Shown: piece after piece, positions 1-11,206 of the stretch | Position numbering within the stretch: position 1 is the first letter of the stretch | Layout of the letters: each line of letters opens with the position of its first letter | Assembly (NCBI GenBank): GCA_018398765.1 | Contig: JAHBMJ010005890.1 | Coordinates: 62,729-92,598 of the forward strand | Direction of reading: 5' to 3' | Origin: Chromera velia | Lineage: Eukaryota > Sar > Chromeraceae | DNA: 29,870 nt | Translations under genes and position numbers: made by a program | The notes under the pieces: model-generated | Told to the model about the DNA's origin: nothing | Seen by the model: only the letters and a program-made list of their open reading frames with translations | Databases searched by the model: none

Positions 1-171
1 GTTGAAGAAAAGAAAAGAAAACCTTTTGCTCGCTCGGAGCAGGGCGCCTCCCTCCCTTCACCAGTAGGCATGGCCCTCGCCGTTCCTTTTCTTGTTTGCA
101 GACTGAGAATTGGTGTATGTACTATAGAGTATTTCTCTTGTGTGTAAATGATTTGTGTTGTGTACATGCAG

Positions 172-480
172 GCGTATGTGAGGACCGCCACCCGCAGAGC
201 TTCTCTTTCGGATTCTTCCTCTTCCTCTTCGGATGATGATGATGATGATGATCGTCAAGAGGAGGATAGAGAGGAGGAGAAGCAAAGGGGAAAGGAGGCG
301 AAGGGAAACATCCGGCTGATAGAAGACCGTTTAGGAGGGAGAAGGGACGGCAGGGGGTTTCTTCAAGACGTTTGGAGACTCGCAGAAGACCTGGCCGACT
401 CCCACTCTGCTGCCTTGTTTTCTTCTCTCTTCTCACCAACGCCCTGGGGGGGCTCGTGGGATCAGTCGCCCGACACCGAG
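172..480 (+). CDS. Internal exon of gene A, Ser/Asp/Glu-rich, function unknown
   Basis: The exon follows an acceptor ACATGCAG and ends at GAG before the donor GTCAGT. It is 309 nt (103 codons), phase 0 at both ends. The peptide opens with a basic stretch, then a run of serines followed by a run of aspartates (about residues 17-31), then an Arg/Glu-rich segment, and ends in a more ordered part containing FLQDVWRLAEDLADSHSAAL. The acid/serine tract suggests a disordered linker. I do not recognise a family. The first exon would lie before the window. The next exon is probably at 2388, across an intron of about 1.9 kb holding microsatellites and the gap. An antisense frame of 105 codons is judged a shadow because it lacks matching splice sites. 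Confidence 0.5.
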
Positions 481-736
481 GTCAGTCAGTCACCCTAGCA
501 GTAAGTACTGCAGTGAGTTAATGAATGGGTACGCGGGAGGGAGGGTGTGGGAGGGTTCGCTCAGTCGTGATATTGACGAGAAAGAAACTGCCCTCCCTCC
601 CAGATGCACAATACAAAGCGAGAGGCTCAATGCGGCCGTGAATCAACGAGAAAGAAAGCGATACGGAGAGAGAGAAGGACACCAACGGGAGATACACGCA
701 CGCCCTCGCTTGCGCACAGAGCAGAGGGGGAGAGAG

Positions 737-740
<4 letters not shown>

Positions 741-771
<31 letters not shown>

Positions 772-773
772 CT

Positions 774-818
<45 letters not shown>

Positions 819-820
819 GA
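741..820. repeat. (GA)n-(TG)n-(GA)n compound microsatellite
   Basis: A GA run is followed by about 13 TG units and then another GA run. It lies within the presumed intron of gene A. The open frames crossing it are repeat-driven. Confidence 0.95.
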
Positions 821-1301
821 GGAACCAAGAGGAACAGAAAGAGAGCAGATGGAGTTTTCATTCCTCCGTCGTCATTGGATGCTCCCCCGTCAATTTTTAC
901 TTTACCACAAAAAACGAAAAGCGTATCTCAGAATCACACAGTTGTAAAAGGGTGTGCATTCTTCTGGTCACGCATCTCACATAAACAAAAAGTGGATAGG
1001 GGGGGGGAGACCGAATCCAACGTGAGTGACATTTTCTCTCTACCTTCAGTTTGCTTCATTTCTTCTCCTTCCTTCTTGCTCCTTCCTCACACTTTTTCTT
1101 CGCTGAATGGAATTGAAACGGTCTCTGTCTGACTGTGCGAGGACTTATTACTGTAGGGGCATGCAGATGCAGTGAGTGACTGACACGGTAAGGCAATCAA
1201 TTCTTGGAAGGAAAGACTGGATCCGATCGATTGATCATTGGCCAAATGTTTTGAACTGTTTCTCCTCTCCTCCATCCCTTTGTCCCTTCTTTGCTGGATT
1301 T

Positions 1302-1324
1302 CCTGCTTTCTTTCTTTCTTTCTT

Positions 1325-1355
<31 letters not shown>

Positions 1356-1508
1356 TCTTTCTTTCTTTCTTTCTTTCTTTCCTTTCTTTCTCTCTTTCTT
1401 TCTTTCTTTCTTTCTGTCTTTCTGTCTTGCTGTCTTTCTGTCTTTCGTTCTTTCGTTCTTTCGTTCTTTCTTTCTTTCTTCCTTCCTTCCTTCCTTCCTT
1501 TCTTTCTT

Positions 1509-1539
<31 letters not shown>

Positions 1540-2096
1540 TCTTTCTTTCTTTCTTTCTTTCCTTTCTTTCTCTCTTTCTTTCTTTCTTTCTTTCTGTCTT
1601 TCTGTCTTTCGTTCTTTCGTTCTTTCGTTCTTTCTTTCTTCCTTCCTTCCTTCCTTCCTTTCTTTCTTTCTTTCTTTCTTCCTTCCTTCTTTCCTTCCTT
1701 TCTTTCTTTCTTTCTTTCTTTCTTTTCTTTCTTTTTTTCTTTCTTTCTTTTCTTTCTTTCTTCCTTCCTTCCTTCCTTCCTTTCTTTCTTCCTTCCTTCC
1801 TTCCTTCTTTCCTTCCTTCCTTTCTCTCTTTCTTTCTTTCTTTCTTTCTTTCTTTTTTGTTTGTTTCTTTCTTTCTTTCTTTCTTTTCTTTCTTTCTTTC
1901 TTTCTTCCTTCCTTCCTTCCTTCCTTCCTTTCTTCCTTCCTTCCTTCCTTTCTTTCTTTCTTTCTTTCTTTCTTTTCTTTCTTTCTTTTCTTTCTTCCTT
2001 CCTTCCTTCCTTCCTTCCTTCCTTTCTTTCTTTCTTTCTTTTTTTGTTTGTTTGTTTCTTTCTTTCTGTCTTTCTGTCTTTCTGTCTTTCTGTCTG

Positions 2097-2132
<36 letters not shown>

Positions 2133-2136
2133 TCCT

Positions 2137-2169
<33 letters not shown>

Positions 2170-2206
2170 TCTCCTTTCTTTTTTTTTCTTCTTCCTCTTC
2201 CCCCCC
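1302..2206. repeat. Very long CT-rich tetranucleotide tract (TTTC/TTCC/TGTC/CGTT)
   Basis: About 900 bp are almost pure pyrimidine with scattered G on the plus strand. Interleaved blocks of TTTC, TTCC, TGTC and TTCG repeat in higher-order order: the TGTC block followed by TTTC and then TTCC recurs at about 1326 and 1510. The tract ends at the assembly gap, so its true length is unknown. It lies in the presumed intron of gene A. The long Ser/Phe/Leu and Lys/Arg/Glu frames across it are artefacts of the repeat. Confidence 0.97.
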
Positions 2207-2370
2207 NNNNNNNNNNNNNNNNNNNNNNNNNNNNNNNNNNNNNNNNNNNNNNNNNNNNNNNNNNNNNNNNNNNNNNNNNNNNNNNNNNNNNNNNNNNNNN
2301 NNNNNNNNNNNNNNNNNNNNNNNNNNNNNNNNNNNNNNNNNNNNNNNNNNNNNNNNNNNNNNNNNNNNNN
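2207..2370. other. Assembly gap (164 N)
   Basis: A run of N directly follows the long pyrimidine repeat, which probably caused the break in assembly. The real distance to the exon at 2388 is unknown. Confidence 1.
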
Positions 2371-2387
2371 TGTGTGCCGCTATGCAG

Positions 2388-3005
2388 GTGAGGAGACGGT
2401 ATGCAGACGGGTTGAGGGCTCTGGACAGGGCGGTGGGGGAGCGCGGTGGTCGGGCTGTTGGGGTGCAGCTGTTCACTTTATTTGACGAACATTACGCAGA
2501 TTCAGACACGCTCCTTCGAGAGGTGAGGAAAAGGAGTGTGTGCTCCTGCAGAGAAGCTGTTTTGCCATCGTCAAAAACTGACACCTTCCTCCGTGTGAGG
2601 CCCACGATCGCGTCAGGGAAATTTTGGAGTTCGGGGGCCTTCGCTTTCAACAGGGCCGCCATTGCTTTTTGGGTCGCGTTTTTCTTTGGTGAATCGGCCG
2701 CGACGAATCACCCCCGAATCCGCTTCCCCCCCAAACTCGCCCCTGACGTCCATCAATGTCCTGTAGACTGGGTCCTCTGGGCTCTGCCCCATGATCCACG
2801 GAAGGGGGTGATGGTGACACCGAACGTGCCTTTGGCGTGTCTAGACAAGAGCCTTCACGCTTGGAGTGCGCGGCTAGGGGGGCCTGTGGAGGCGGTGAAT
2901 GCGGAGGACTCGCGTCTGCAGGAGACGGCGGAAAGCTATGTGAAGCATTTGAGGGAGGGATGCGAAGGCTGTCATGAGACACTTTCACGGGGCGGGTGGC
3001 TGTAG
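2388..3005 (+). CDS. 3' exon(s) of gene A, unknown protein; end duplicated in gene B
   Basis: An acceptor CTATGCAG precedes an open frame that runs to TAG at 3003-3005. The first part, to 2522, encodes a peptide including GGRAVGVQLFTLFDEHYADS and ends at GAG before GTGAGG, phase 0. The last part, from 2922 after TCTGCAG, encodes ETAESYVKHLREGCEGCHET, also phase 0. Two models fit: one 618-nt exon, or two exons (2388-2522 and 2922-3005) with a 399-nt intron. The segment from about 2560 onward is closely repeated at 6895-7342. Within it, differences fall preferentially at third codon positions of this frame and both indels are multiples of three, which favours the unspliced model. The CEGCH at the end could bind metal or heme, but no other support is visible. 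No family is recognised. Confidence 0.5.
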   Translation: MRRRYADGLRALDRAVGERGGRAVGVQLFTLFDEHYADSDTLLREVRKRSVCSCREAVLPSSKTDTFLRVRPTIASGKFWSSGAFAFNRAAIAFWVAFFFGESAATNHPRIRFPPKLAPDVHQCPVDWVLWALPHDPRKGVMVTPNVPLACLDKSLHAWSARLGGPVEAVNAEDSRLQETAESYVKHLREGCEGCHETLSRGGWL

Positions 3006-4900
3006 CCTGCAGTCCACAGTTGTAGTTGAAATGATGCTTTTGAGTTTGACGCATATACATTGACACGGTCACATGGCAAGACTCTCGGAATCAGGCGTAC
3101 TTTCACGTACAGTCTTAATGTTTTATATAGAAAGTAATGGAAAGCCCGCCCCTGCAGATGCCTTCAGAGCCGCTGAGTCGCTGACAGAGGCCCCAAATGC
3201 CCCCAACGGAAATTTCAGAGAATTTAACTTTAGAGATACTATCTAAAATCTAGTTTAGAATAATGTCCTAAAAATGGTAAGGAATAGTCAGAATAAGTCA
3301 GACCAGCGGTTAAAAGGACGCGATTTTGGATTTGATCTAAAATTGGATCAGTCACTGGCCAGGGTAAACTTTTTTGTATACATAAAACTACAAATTAAAT
3401 TGGTAGAAATTCAATTACTTATTTAGTTATTTATATGAATTATTTTATGTAAATTTTATGTAAGATTTTTTTTTACAAATTTGACTTATTAAAAAAAAAA
3501 AAACAGGTCCTGTATGTTATTAATCTAATATTATAGGGAAAAATACACTGAAAAACGTCAAGTGTCGTTTGAGATCCGTTCTTATAGCGCGTCCGTCTTA
3601 CTCTGAAACCTCCATCCTTCTGTGTAACATTGCAAAACGCCTTGCATCATATTACTCTAGGTTCTACTTATATATACTTAATCAGTATGTCTTTCCATTT
3701 CAGGCATTCATGAGAATGAGCACATTGCTGAATCCCTTCATCTCTCCCCCTTTGCCGGTGTGGCCTCGCGTGCCTCTGATGCTCGCACTTACTGCCCTTA
3801 GGTGGACGACTTACAGCCGAGCTTGGATTCGGCCACATACCTTCCTATACTTCTGCCCCTATTTCTCGCTCAACAGTCCTGCCAGCCTGCACAGGAATGT
3901 GTTGGCTTCCTTGTTGAGTGTGCTACCCCCCTGTTACTATCGACTCCTTAAACTGAGACTGCAGAAGTTCGGAATAGTCTTAAACTTTGTTGCAGAAGTT
4001 CGGAGTGTGCTTTGAGATAGAAAGTACAGAACTTCGGAGGGGTGCAGGATAGAAGTTAGTATAGAGAAAAAGTGAGTAGTTGAAGAAGGAGGTTTAGACA
4101 GCCTAGCTCACAGAAGAAGAAACCAAGAGGGATCGAGTTGAAAGTATAAAAGCTGACGACGATAGAGGTCGACAGAGGGATCTTCGGCCGTTACCAAAGT
4201 GAAAAGGGCAGTGGCGTTTGACCAGTACTTCGCTACGTTAAGACAGCACGTGGAAGCCTCGCACAGGAAAAAAACTGACTGTCGAATTTCATATAAGACA
4301 ATGTGTGGTTACAGTATGGTATTGAACACTAGTAAAGATTGACATAGCGCAGAACTTTAGAATAGACTTGAACTTTATAGGTGAAAAGTGCAGAACTTAG
4401 GCTGAATTTGAATCTCCTAAGAAGTTTCAGTTGATAGTGACAAGGGTGTAGAGTGTGTCGTCAACCAGGCTCACTAGTGGGATGAAGTCGTATTCCCTGT
4501 TCCTACATGTTCCTGTATGCTAGCTTCGTTTTCTTCTTTTGAGCTTAGGAAGAAAAGACGGTGGTCTAGGTAGGTCTAGGGGGTGTCATCTTTGGATTCC
4601 GGGAAGCGGCATATGGATTGCTCACCCTTATTAGATATGTCTAGCTCGTGTTTTTCAGTCATGGCAGACGTTTTTCTATTTTTTCCCAATTTATTCGGAA
4701 TTTTCTGTCATTCCCCCACCTGCAGTATGAGTTTCGAAAAAAAATGTTGCACTTTTAGCCGCAAGTCGCGCACTCAAGTAAAGGAGCCGAAATTGCTCAC
4801 TGCCTCTCAGCCGATCCGCTCCGCCAGACTTACGTTCGCGCGCAAGGGGTTTCGCGCGCAAGGCACGCGAACTGCATGGCTTGTTATTAATATAAAAGAA
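3006..4900. other. Gene-free stretch, partly AT-rich, with a degenerate repeat
   Basis: I see no exon I can support. 3200-3560 is strongly AT-rich with poly-T and poly-A runs. A 148-codon frame at 3569-4015 lacks splice context and recognisable motifs. Between about 3960 and 4400 the motif GCAGAA(G/C)TT(C/A)GGA and relatives recur loosely five or six times. An interspersed repeat copy starts at 4667 (listed separately). Confidence 0.5.
4667..4870. repeat. Interspersed repeat, copy 1 (second copy at 17857)
   Basis: Shared blocks in the same order and orientation with 17857-18020 include GACG-TTTTC-AT-TTTT-CCCAAT, then ATTCG(G/A)AATTTT, GAAAAAAAATGTT, and AAAGGAGCCGA. Identity is moderate and interrupted by indels, as expected for an old dispersed element. 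No coding capacity is evident. Confidence 0.6.
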
Positions 4901-5015
4901 TTATTATTAATAATAATGCATTTAATAATTAATTAGCACGTTTATACGCATATACATATTCGATATGTCTATACGGCCGGCCTTTCGATCAATTGTAGAC
5001 CTTAAGGTACCCCCC

Positions 5016-5683
5016 ATGAGTGTCGAGACCCGTCGGCGTGCACTGGATGCGGAAGTCGAGTACAGCAGAGCATCTGGAGTGCATGGAATGTCCAAGAAAG
5101 TGAAACAATGATTGGTCTGCTCTCCTTCCTCCAAACGCATTTTGCCCAGGGCGACATGTCCTCTCAAGAAGTATGTGACGGCGCCGTTCTTTCCTCTGGA
5201 GCGAGGGTCGGGTCTGTACAATCCTTTTCGGAGCGATTGCTTCCGTCACAGGCACGAAATGTACTTCACCTGCGAGAATTCACATGCGTTGCTTGTCTGA
5301 CCCTCGAAAGGATTCGCAAAATGAAAACAACACCTCACTGAATGCAACGGAGAGGGGCACTCGCTTCTCAAAAGCCAATAACACTCTTGCTGGAACAGCT
5401 GAAGCCAGACCGTGGAAGGACTGAGTGCGTCTGCCTGATCGGCTTCGATCGTGAGGAGGACAACACGGACGCGACACAGCCCGGGATGAGAGGGGAACTT
5501 GCTCCTTCACCACGGCCATCTCTCCATCGTACAGGTTGGTCGTCTGCTTCGCTTTTCGTTTTCGGAAGGGGGTGGTCGGCCTCTTGGCAATCGATCTGTA
5601 GCACGGGACCTACCGATGGTACTCCCAGCAGATCGGCTGAATGAAGACTCCGTAGTGTGTGTGCGGGACTCGATTTCTCTCGC
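5016..5683 (+). other. Possible exon remnants, unassigned
   Basis: Several short plus-strand frames have non-random composition. 5016-5111 begins MSVETRRRALDAEVEYSRAS and stops after 31 codons. 5112-5300 contains APFFPLERGSGLYNPFRSDC. 5342-5535 ends at CATCGTACAG, which could act as a splice site. The frames do not join in a consistent phase. They could be 5' exons of gene B, a pseudogene, or chance. No function is assigned. Confidence 0.2.
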
Positions 5684-5697
5684 TTAGCTAACCTGTT

Positions 5698-5882
5698 TTT
5701 TTATTTTTTCTTTCTTTCTTTCTTTCTTTCTGTCTTTCTTTCTGCCTGTCTTTCTTTCTGTCTTTCTTTCTGTCTGTCTTTCTTTCTTTCTTGCTTTCTT
5801 GCTTGTTTTCTTTCTTGCTTTCTTTCTGTCTTTCTTTCTGTGTTTGTTTCTTTCTTGCTTTCGTTCTTTCTTTCTCTCTCTT

Positions 5883-5942
<60 letters not shown>

Positions 5943-6153
5943 GCTTTCTTGCTTTCTTGCTTTCTTGCTTCCTTGCTTTCTTGCTTTCTTGCTTTCTTGC
6001 TTTCTTGCTTTCTTTCTTTCTTTCTTTCTTTCTCTCTTTCTTGCTTTCTTTCTTTCTTTCTTTCTTTCGTTCTTTCTTTCTGTCTTTCTGCCTTTCTGTC
6101 TTGCTGTCTTGCTGTCTTGCTGTCTTTCGTTCTTTCGTTCTTTCGTTCGTTCG

Positions 6154-6184
<31 letters not shown>

Positions 6185-6283
6185 TTCCTTCCTTCCTTGC
6201 TTCCTTCCTTCCTTCCTTCCTTCCTTCTTTCCTTCTTTCTTTCTTTCTTTTTTTTTTTCTTTCTTTTTTTCTTTCTTTTTTTT

Positions 6284-6318
<35 letters not shown>

Positions 6319-6450
6319 GTCTTTCTTTCTTTCTTTCCTTCCTTCCTTCCTTCGTTCCTTCCTTTCTTTCTGTCTGTCTTTCTTTCTTTCTTTCTTTCTT
6401 TCCTTCCTTCCTTCCTTTCTTTCTTTCTTTCTTTCTTTCTTTCCTTCCTT
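5698..6450. repeat. Second long CT-rich tetranucleotide tract
   Basis: About 750 bp of TTTC, TTGC, TTCC and TCTC repeats on the plus strand, including a (TC)n run near 5885-5920 and a series of TTTCTTGC units at 5940-6010. It resembles the tract at 1302-2206 in composition and in lying upstream of a copy of the A/B segment. Frames of 217-257 codons on both strands here are repeat artefacts. Confidence 0.97.
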
Positions 6451-6563
6451 GATCCATTCATTTATTTTTCGGCTGCTGCCTCTTTTCGCCTTTTTCGCTC
6501 TTTTTGAGGTTGTTTCCTTCTATCTGGCTTCTTCGATGAAGTCGCTGGTCCAGTCAGGGCGGA

Positions 6564-7342
6564 TTGGCCGTTGCTGGCTGCTGCAAGAGGGGCGGGGCAG
6601 GGCTGAACAAAGAGTGCGCAGCTGCAGTGAAGAAAGAGCAATGCATGCTGGTCAGCCAGAGTGCTCACTGTGCTTCCTGTGCCTCTCTCTCTCCCGTTGC
6701 GTTGCTTGCATCTGCCGTGGATCCCGTGCGCACAAATCCCCTTGGGCCCGCCGACGTCTCCGCGGGCATGCAATTGTACGAGCGGTACATGCGAGGAGTC
6801 GGAGACCACTGGAAGGTGAAACACAGCTAGGATCCGCCCTGAATATGCAGGATGACAACGCAGAGACCGAGGCGCGAGTGGCTAGATGCCTGCCACCGTC
6901 AAAAACTGACACCTTCCTCCGTGTGAGGCCCACCATCGCGTCAGGGAAATTGTGGAGTTCAGGGGCGTTCGCTTTCAACAGGGCCGCCATTGCTTTTTGG
7001 GTCGCGTTTTTCTTTGGTGAATCGGCCGCGACGAGTCACCCCCGAATCCGCTTCGCCCCTGACGTCCACCAATGTCCTGTCGACTGGGTCCTCTGGGCTC
7101 TTCCCCATGGTCCACGGAAGGGGGTGATGGTAACACCGAACGTGCCCCTGGCGTGTCTAGACAAGAGCCTTCACGCTTGGAGTGCGCGGCTAGGGGGGCC
7201 TGTGGAGGTGGTGAATGCGGACTTGCGTCTGCAGGAGACGGCGGAAAGCTATGTGAAGCATTTGAGGGAAGGATGCGAAGGCTGTCATGAGCCACTTTCA
7301 CGGGGCGGGTTGCTGCAGTCTGTAGTCCACGGTTGTTGTTGA
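6564..7342 (+). CDS. 3' exon(s) of gene B, unknown protein, paralogous end with gene A
   Basis: Two parts can be seen. The frame 6564-6815 contains SPVALLASAVDPVRTNPLGP and SAGMQLYERYMRGVGDHWK and stops at AAG before a donor GTGAAA, phase 0; its true start is not certain. The second part is the copy of the gene A end, 6895-7342, with ETAESYVKHLREGCEGCHEP in frame and stop at 7340-7342. An acceptor TCTGCAG at 7228-7234 would join 6815 to 7235 in phase 0, exactly as possible in gene A. Relative to A, the stop has moved downstream: the position of A's TAG reads CAG here, adding several codons. The upstream parts of A and B share little beyond a GxQL(F/Y) motif, so the duplication may cover only the 3' end. 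Function is unknown. Confidence 0.4.
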
Positions 7343-8210
7343 AAGTTCAAACAATTCTTTTTAAGATTCTTTGGTTTTTGACGACGAGTGGACATATATA
7401 TATTTTGGGCCTAAAACTTCTAAAAAATCCTTCAAAAAATCTAGTAAGTAAATGACCTGGGGGATCATGACCGACTAGATATCAAGTGTTTTTTTTTTCT
7501 TAACTTAGTTGACTATAGCCGTCGGAGCCTAGCTCCTTGCAGTCAAATCTGAGTCGATACAAATAATAGACTATTCGAACCAAACACATCTCTTATTCAT
7601 GCATAAACTTGTGGTGGTACAATTCTGCGAGACCCGATCTCTTTGATGAAGAATTCTTGCTGGCAATGAATACAACACACTAAACAACACAGTAAACCAT
7701 AAATTAATAGTCTTGTCATCTCCTTCCCTCAGTGTCTAGCTTTACCTAGCTCCTGTCTCTGTGTAAAATAACTAAAAATCACTGTAAAGCTCCTATCAGT
7801 CACAAAAATAATGTTATGTAGAAAATAATTGAGTAACGACTGTAAAATTAATTCAAGTCTGACTAATTGATTTACTAATACTAACTTAAATTTACTAATC
7901 ATATTATTTGACTAGGACGCTAAACCAAAAAAACCATCAAATTCAATAACTATATGCGTATAGGAAAAGCTGCCAACAAAAATCATACGTCTACAGTAAA
8001 ATTATACGTCTAAGAATGCTAAGTTCAATGCTTCTTATTACTTAGCAACAACTCGAGCTTGATCGAACTGGATCGCAGACTCGAACCAAAATGATATGCA
8101 GACAGTGCAGCAGACTTAATTCTATCTAAATTATGAATCAGTTTGCGGTAGTGCATATGCAGAACCAGCGTTACCCGACTTGAATAAAAGAGTTGGCTGT
8201 CTACATGTAG
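7343..8210. other. AT-rich spacer between gene B and the methyltransferase gene
   Basis: This is low-GC sequence with many short A and T runs and no frame with coding character on either strand. It separates the 3' ends of two convergent genes. Confidence 0.6.
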
Positions 8211-9995
8211 CTAGTAGTACGTCCCATGCGTCCAGATATACTCAACTGCCTGTGGCCACGACCGTTCTCTCTCGGCCCTTACTTTCCTGTTCTCTTCTGC
8301 GAGTTTTTCTCTCACGACTGCCAAGAAAGACTCGACATCCGCTCGACGTCTCCCCTTGAAAATGGCCCAATTCGGCGCAAACAGATCCCCGGGCTCTTTA
8401 TTCACAACCACCACTGTCTGCCCCCCCATTTTCTTTGCAAATTCCATCACGGCTCTCCGCACTGCTCCCGGCTCCACCCTTCCATCCGCACAAACGTCCC
8501 AATTTTCTCCTGCAAGTAGAGGATCTAAAGTGAAATCGTCTCCTGCCATCAACCCCCCCTCCCTCAGTTTAGGCCACCAAGCCTCGAGATCCTCGCTGAC
8601 AGCACAAAAGTCGTGCCGTGCGTCTAGGTACACAAAATCCAGGGAAGAGTCCTGCATTGCAACGTGCTGTGCTGCCCGAACAGAGGGCATGCGTAGAAAG
8701 AGCGTGACGTTTGAGTGTGTCTCTAAACGCTCGATGGTTTCTGTCATGCGTCTCGATTGCGTGCTCCTGTCTGCATTCGAGGAGTCTCTGTAATTCTCTT
8801 CGGCCTCGGCATGTCTCCAAGGGTCAACCAACCAGAAAGCCCGCACGCCCGTCCAGCGGTCGAGCAGCTCCTTTGAGAATCGACCCTGAAGAACCCCGAC
8901 TTCCGCTCCTGCATGCATGCCTCAATCAAGCAGATAAGCACACAAGCCGGAAGACAGGCAGGCAGGGAGGCAGGAAGGCGGGGGTGTATCCTTCTATGTA
9001 CACACACACACACAGACACACACACACACACACACACACAGACACACACAGACACACACAGACACACACACACACAGACACACAGACACACACACACACA
9101 CACACACAGAGAGAGAGACACACACGCACATGTGCCTATCGACATGACATGCATGAGCAGTGGAGAAGAGAAGGGAGGAAAAGAGAAGAGAAAGATTGAA
9201 GAATTTCTTTGAGACCTCCTTCAATGATCTTCTCTCCTTTGCGCTTTCACGGACAAGACGATAAAAGTGTCTCTCTGACAGACTATATGTTTATTCTTCT
9301 CCGTCCTTTTCTTCATGTACACAACAGACACAAAGAAAGAACGAACAAAGACAAAAAAACAAAAAAAACAATCAAAGAATGTGGGCAGGGGGCCCGACAG
9401 GTGAGAGGTAAGCGCCCCTTGCCTCTCCACCTCCCGACAGACTTTCACGTGATCACTGGATTCACACTTTAGTCCTCTGCTACTTCCACTCAAGACAAAA
9501 AGACGAAAAAAAAAAAGAAAAACTGACAGACTCAATGTTTCTTCTTACTGACAGACTTTCTCTTCTTTTCTTTCCTTTTCCTCTTCTTTTCTTTCAGACC
9601 GACCGACCGACAGACAGGCAGACAGAAAGGCTGATAAGACCCACATTTTCAGGAGAGAAACAGAAAGCATATCATGGCCCCTTCCTGACTTAATTCGGCT
9701 CTTCGAGATAGACAATCGACCCATCCATCGACGATTGCAGCGGAAACCAAATTAAGACATCAACCAGGCCGGCAGGCAGAGAGATAGACACACAAATGCT
9801 CCCACACACAGACACAAACAGACACACATACGCATACATACACACAGAGAGAGTAGGGGAGAGAGCGCGAGAAAGAGAGAGAGGAGGGACCTGTAGACGC
9901 GCCCATCAAATCCAGCACCACAGCAAAATCAGATCGCTTCCCGGCAAACTCAATGAAGAGTGGAACGCCTTCCTCTTGAAGAAAAGCCTGCAGAT

Positions 9996-10031
<36 letters not shown>

Positions 10032-11174
10032 ACACACACACACATTTTTTTTTCTCCTCCCTTCTTTTCTTCGTGTACACAACAGACAAAAAGAAAGAAA
10101 GAACAAAAACAGAAAGACAGACAAACAGACACGGGCAGACTGCATGTTTCTTTCTCTTTCTTCTATTTTTTTGACAGGCTAATTCAACCAAAGAGACTCA
10201 CACATCATGTTGTAATGACCTTCAACGAACACAGTTCGCACATAACGAAAATGCATTTTTGTAACAGATGTAAACCATCGGTACAGACATTCATTCATTT
10301 CGAAAGCAAAGAGAAAAACTGACATCACAACACGCAGCAAACACCGCGTGTCGGGTCTCGGCGTCCTTCACGAGACGGCGAAGAGGTTCTCTCAGTTCTC
10401 CAGCGGGCGCAGTCTGAGGAGACACTCTCCCTCCCGCCCCGTCCTCCTGGGGCACCGCAACGGAGTCGTCCGAGTCTCCGCTTTCGCTCTCTGTACTGGA
10501 AGAAGAATCGGGAAGAGCAAAGAAGCGGAGGGAAATCAAGTTTCGGTCATACAGTCAATTCTGCATGGGGCGATGCAAATCAGTCAGTCAGGCTGTGCAG
10601 GGGGGTGGACGTTTCCGCCAATGTAGATTGAAAGAACATGAAGAATTGGACTAGAGGGAGAAATGACGGCAAGAACAAGGAAACAGAAGAAAAGCGACAC
10701 ATCCATCCAGGCTATTATGACTCACCCAGAAACAGGAAGACTCTGAGGGGGGAACAGCGGCCCCCAGCAGGAGGCAGATTCTTCCTTCTGGCAGCAGATG
10801 TCGGGGGTGCGAACAGCGTCAAAACATCCCGGACGAATTCCCTGCATGCGTCCATGCATGCATGCATGCAGGCCCGTTCTTAATTGACGTCGCGTCCTCA
10901 TATGAGCATGCCCTTCCTACCTACCTGCGTGCCTACATGCCTCCTGGTACACCTCTGCCAACCCTCGTACAACTGCTTCGTGTTTACTTCAGTCTCACCC
11001 ACTCACGCACTGACTCACTCACGCACTCACATCAACCGGAAAGAATGGCACACCAATCAGAATGAGCGCAGAGAGAGACTGCCCAGGTCCACCCATGTAT
11101 TGCTAGAGAAAAATACACAAAATACTGATGGAAGTCAGACCCCTGATCACACGCTCAGACTCCCACAGACACAG

Positions 11175-11206
<32 letters not shown>

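Noticed and set aside
1176-3005. 609-codon plus frame and 413-codon minus frame across the long repeat
   Set aside because: The Ser/Phe/Leu and Lys/Arg/Glu strings come from translating TTTC/TTCC repeats and pass through the gap. Only the part after 2388 has splice context.
2647-3072. Antisense frame over the gene A end (and 6975-7301 over gene B)
   Set aside because: The differences between the two copies favour the plus frame, and the antisense frames have no splice partners or motifs.
5657-6507. Several 217- to 257-codon frames on both strands
   Set aside because: They are tetranucleotide repeat translations. All frames are open because the repeats lack stop triplets.
9001-9118. CRISPR-like or telomeric repeat
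   Set aside because: It is a plain CA microsatellite without spacers. No telomere-type array is present in the window.
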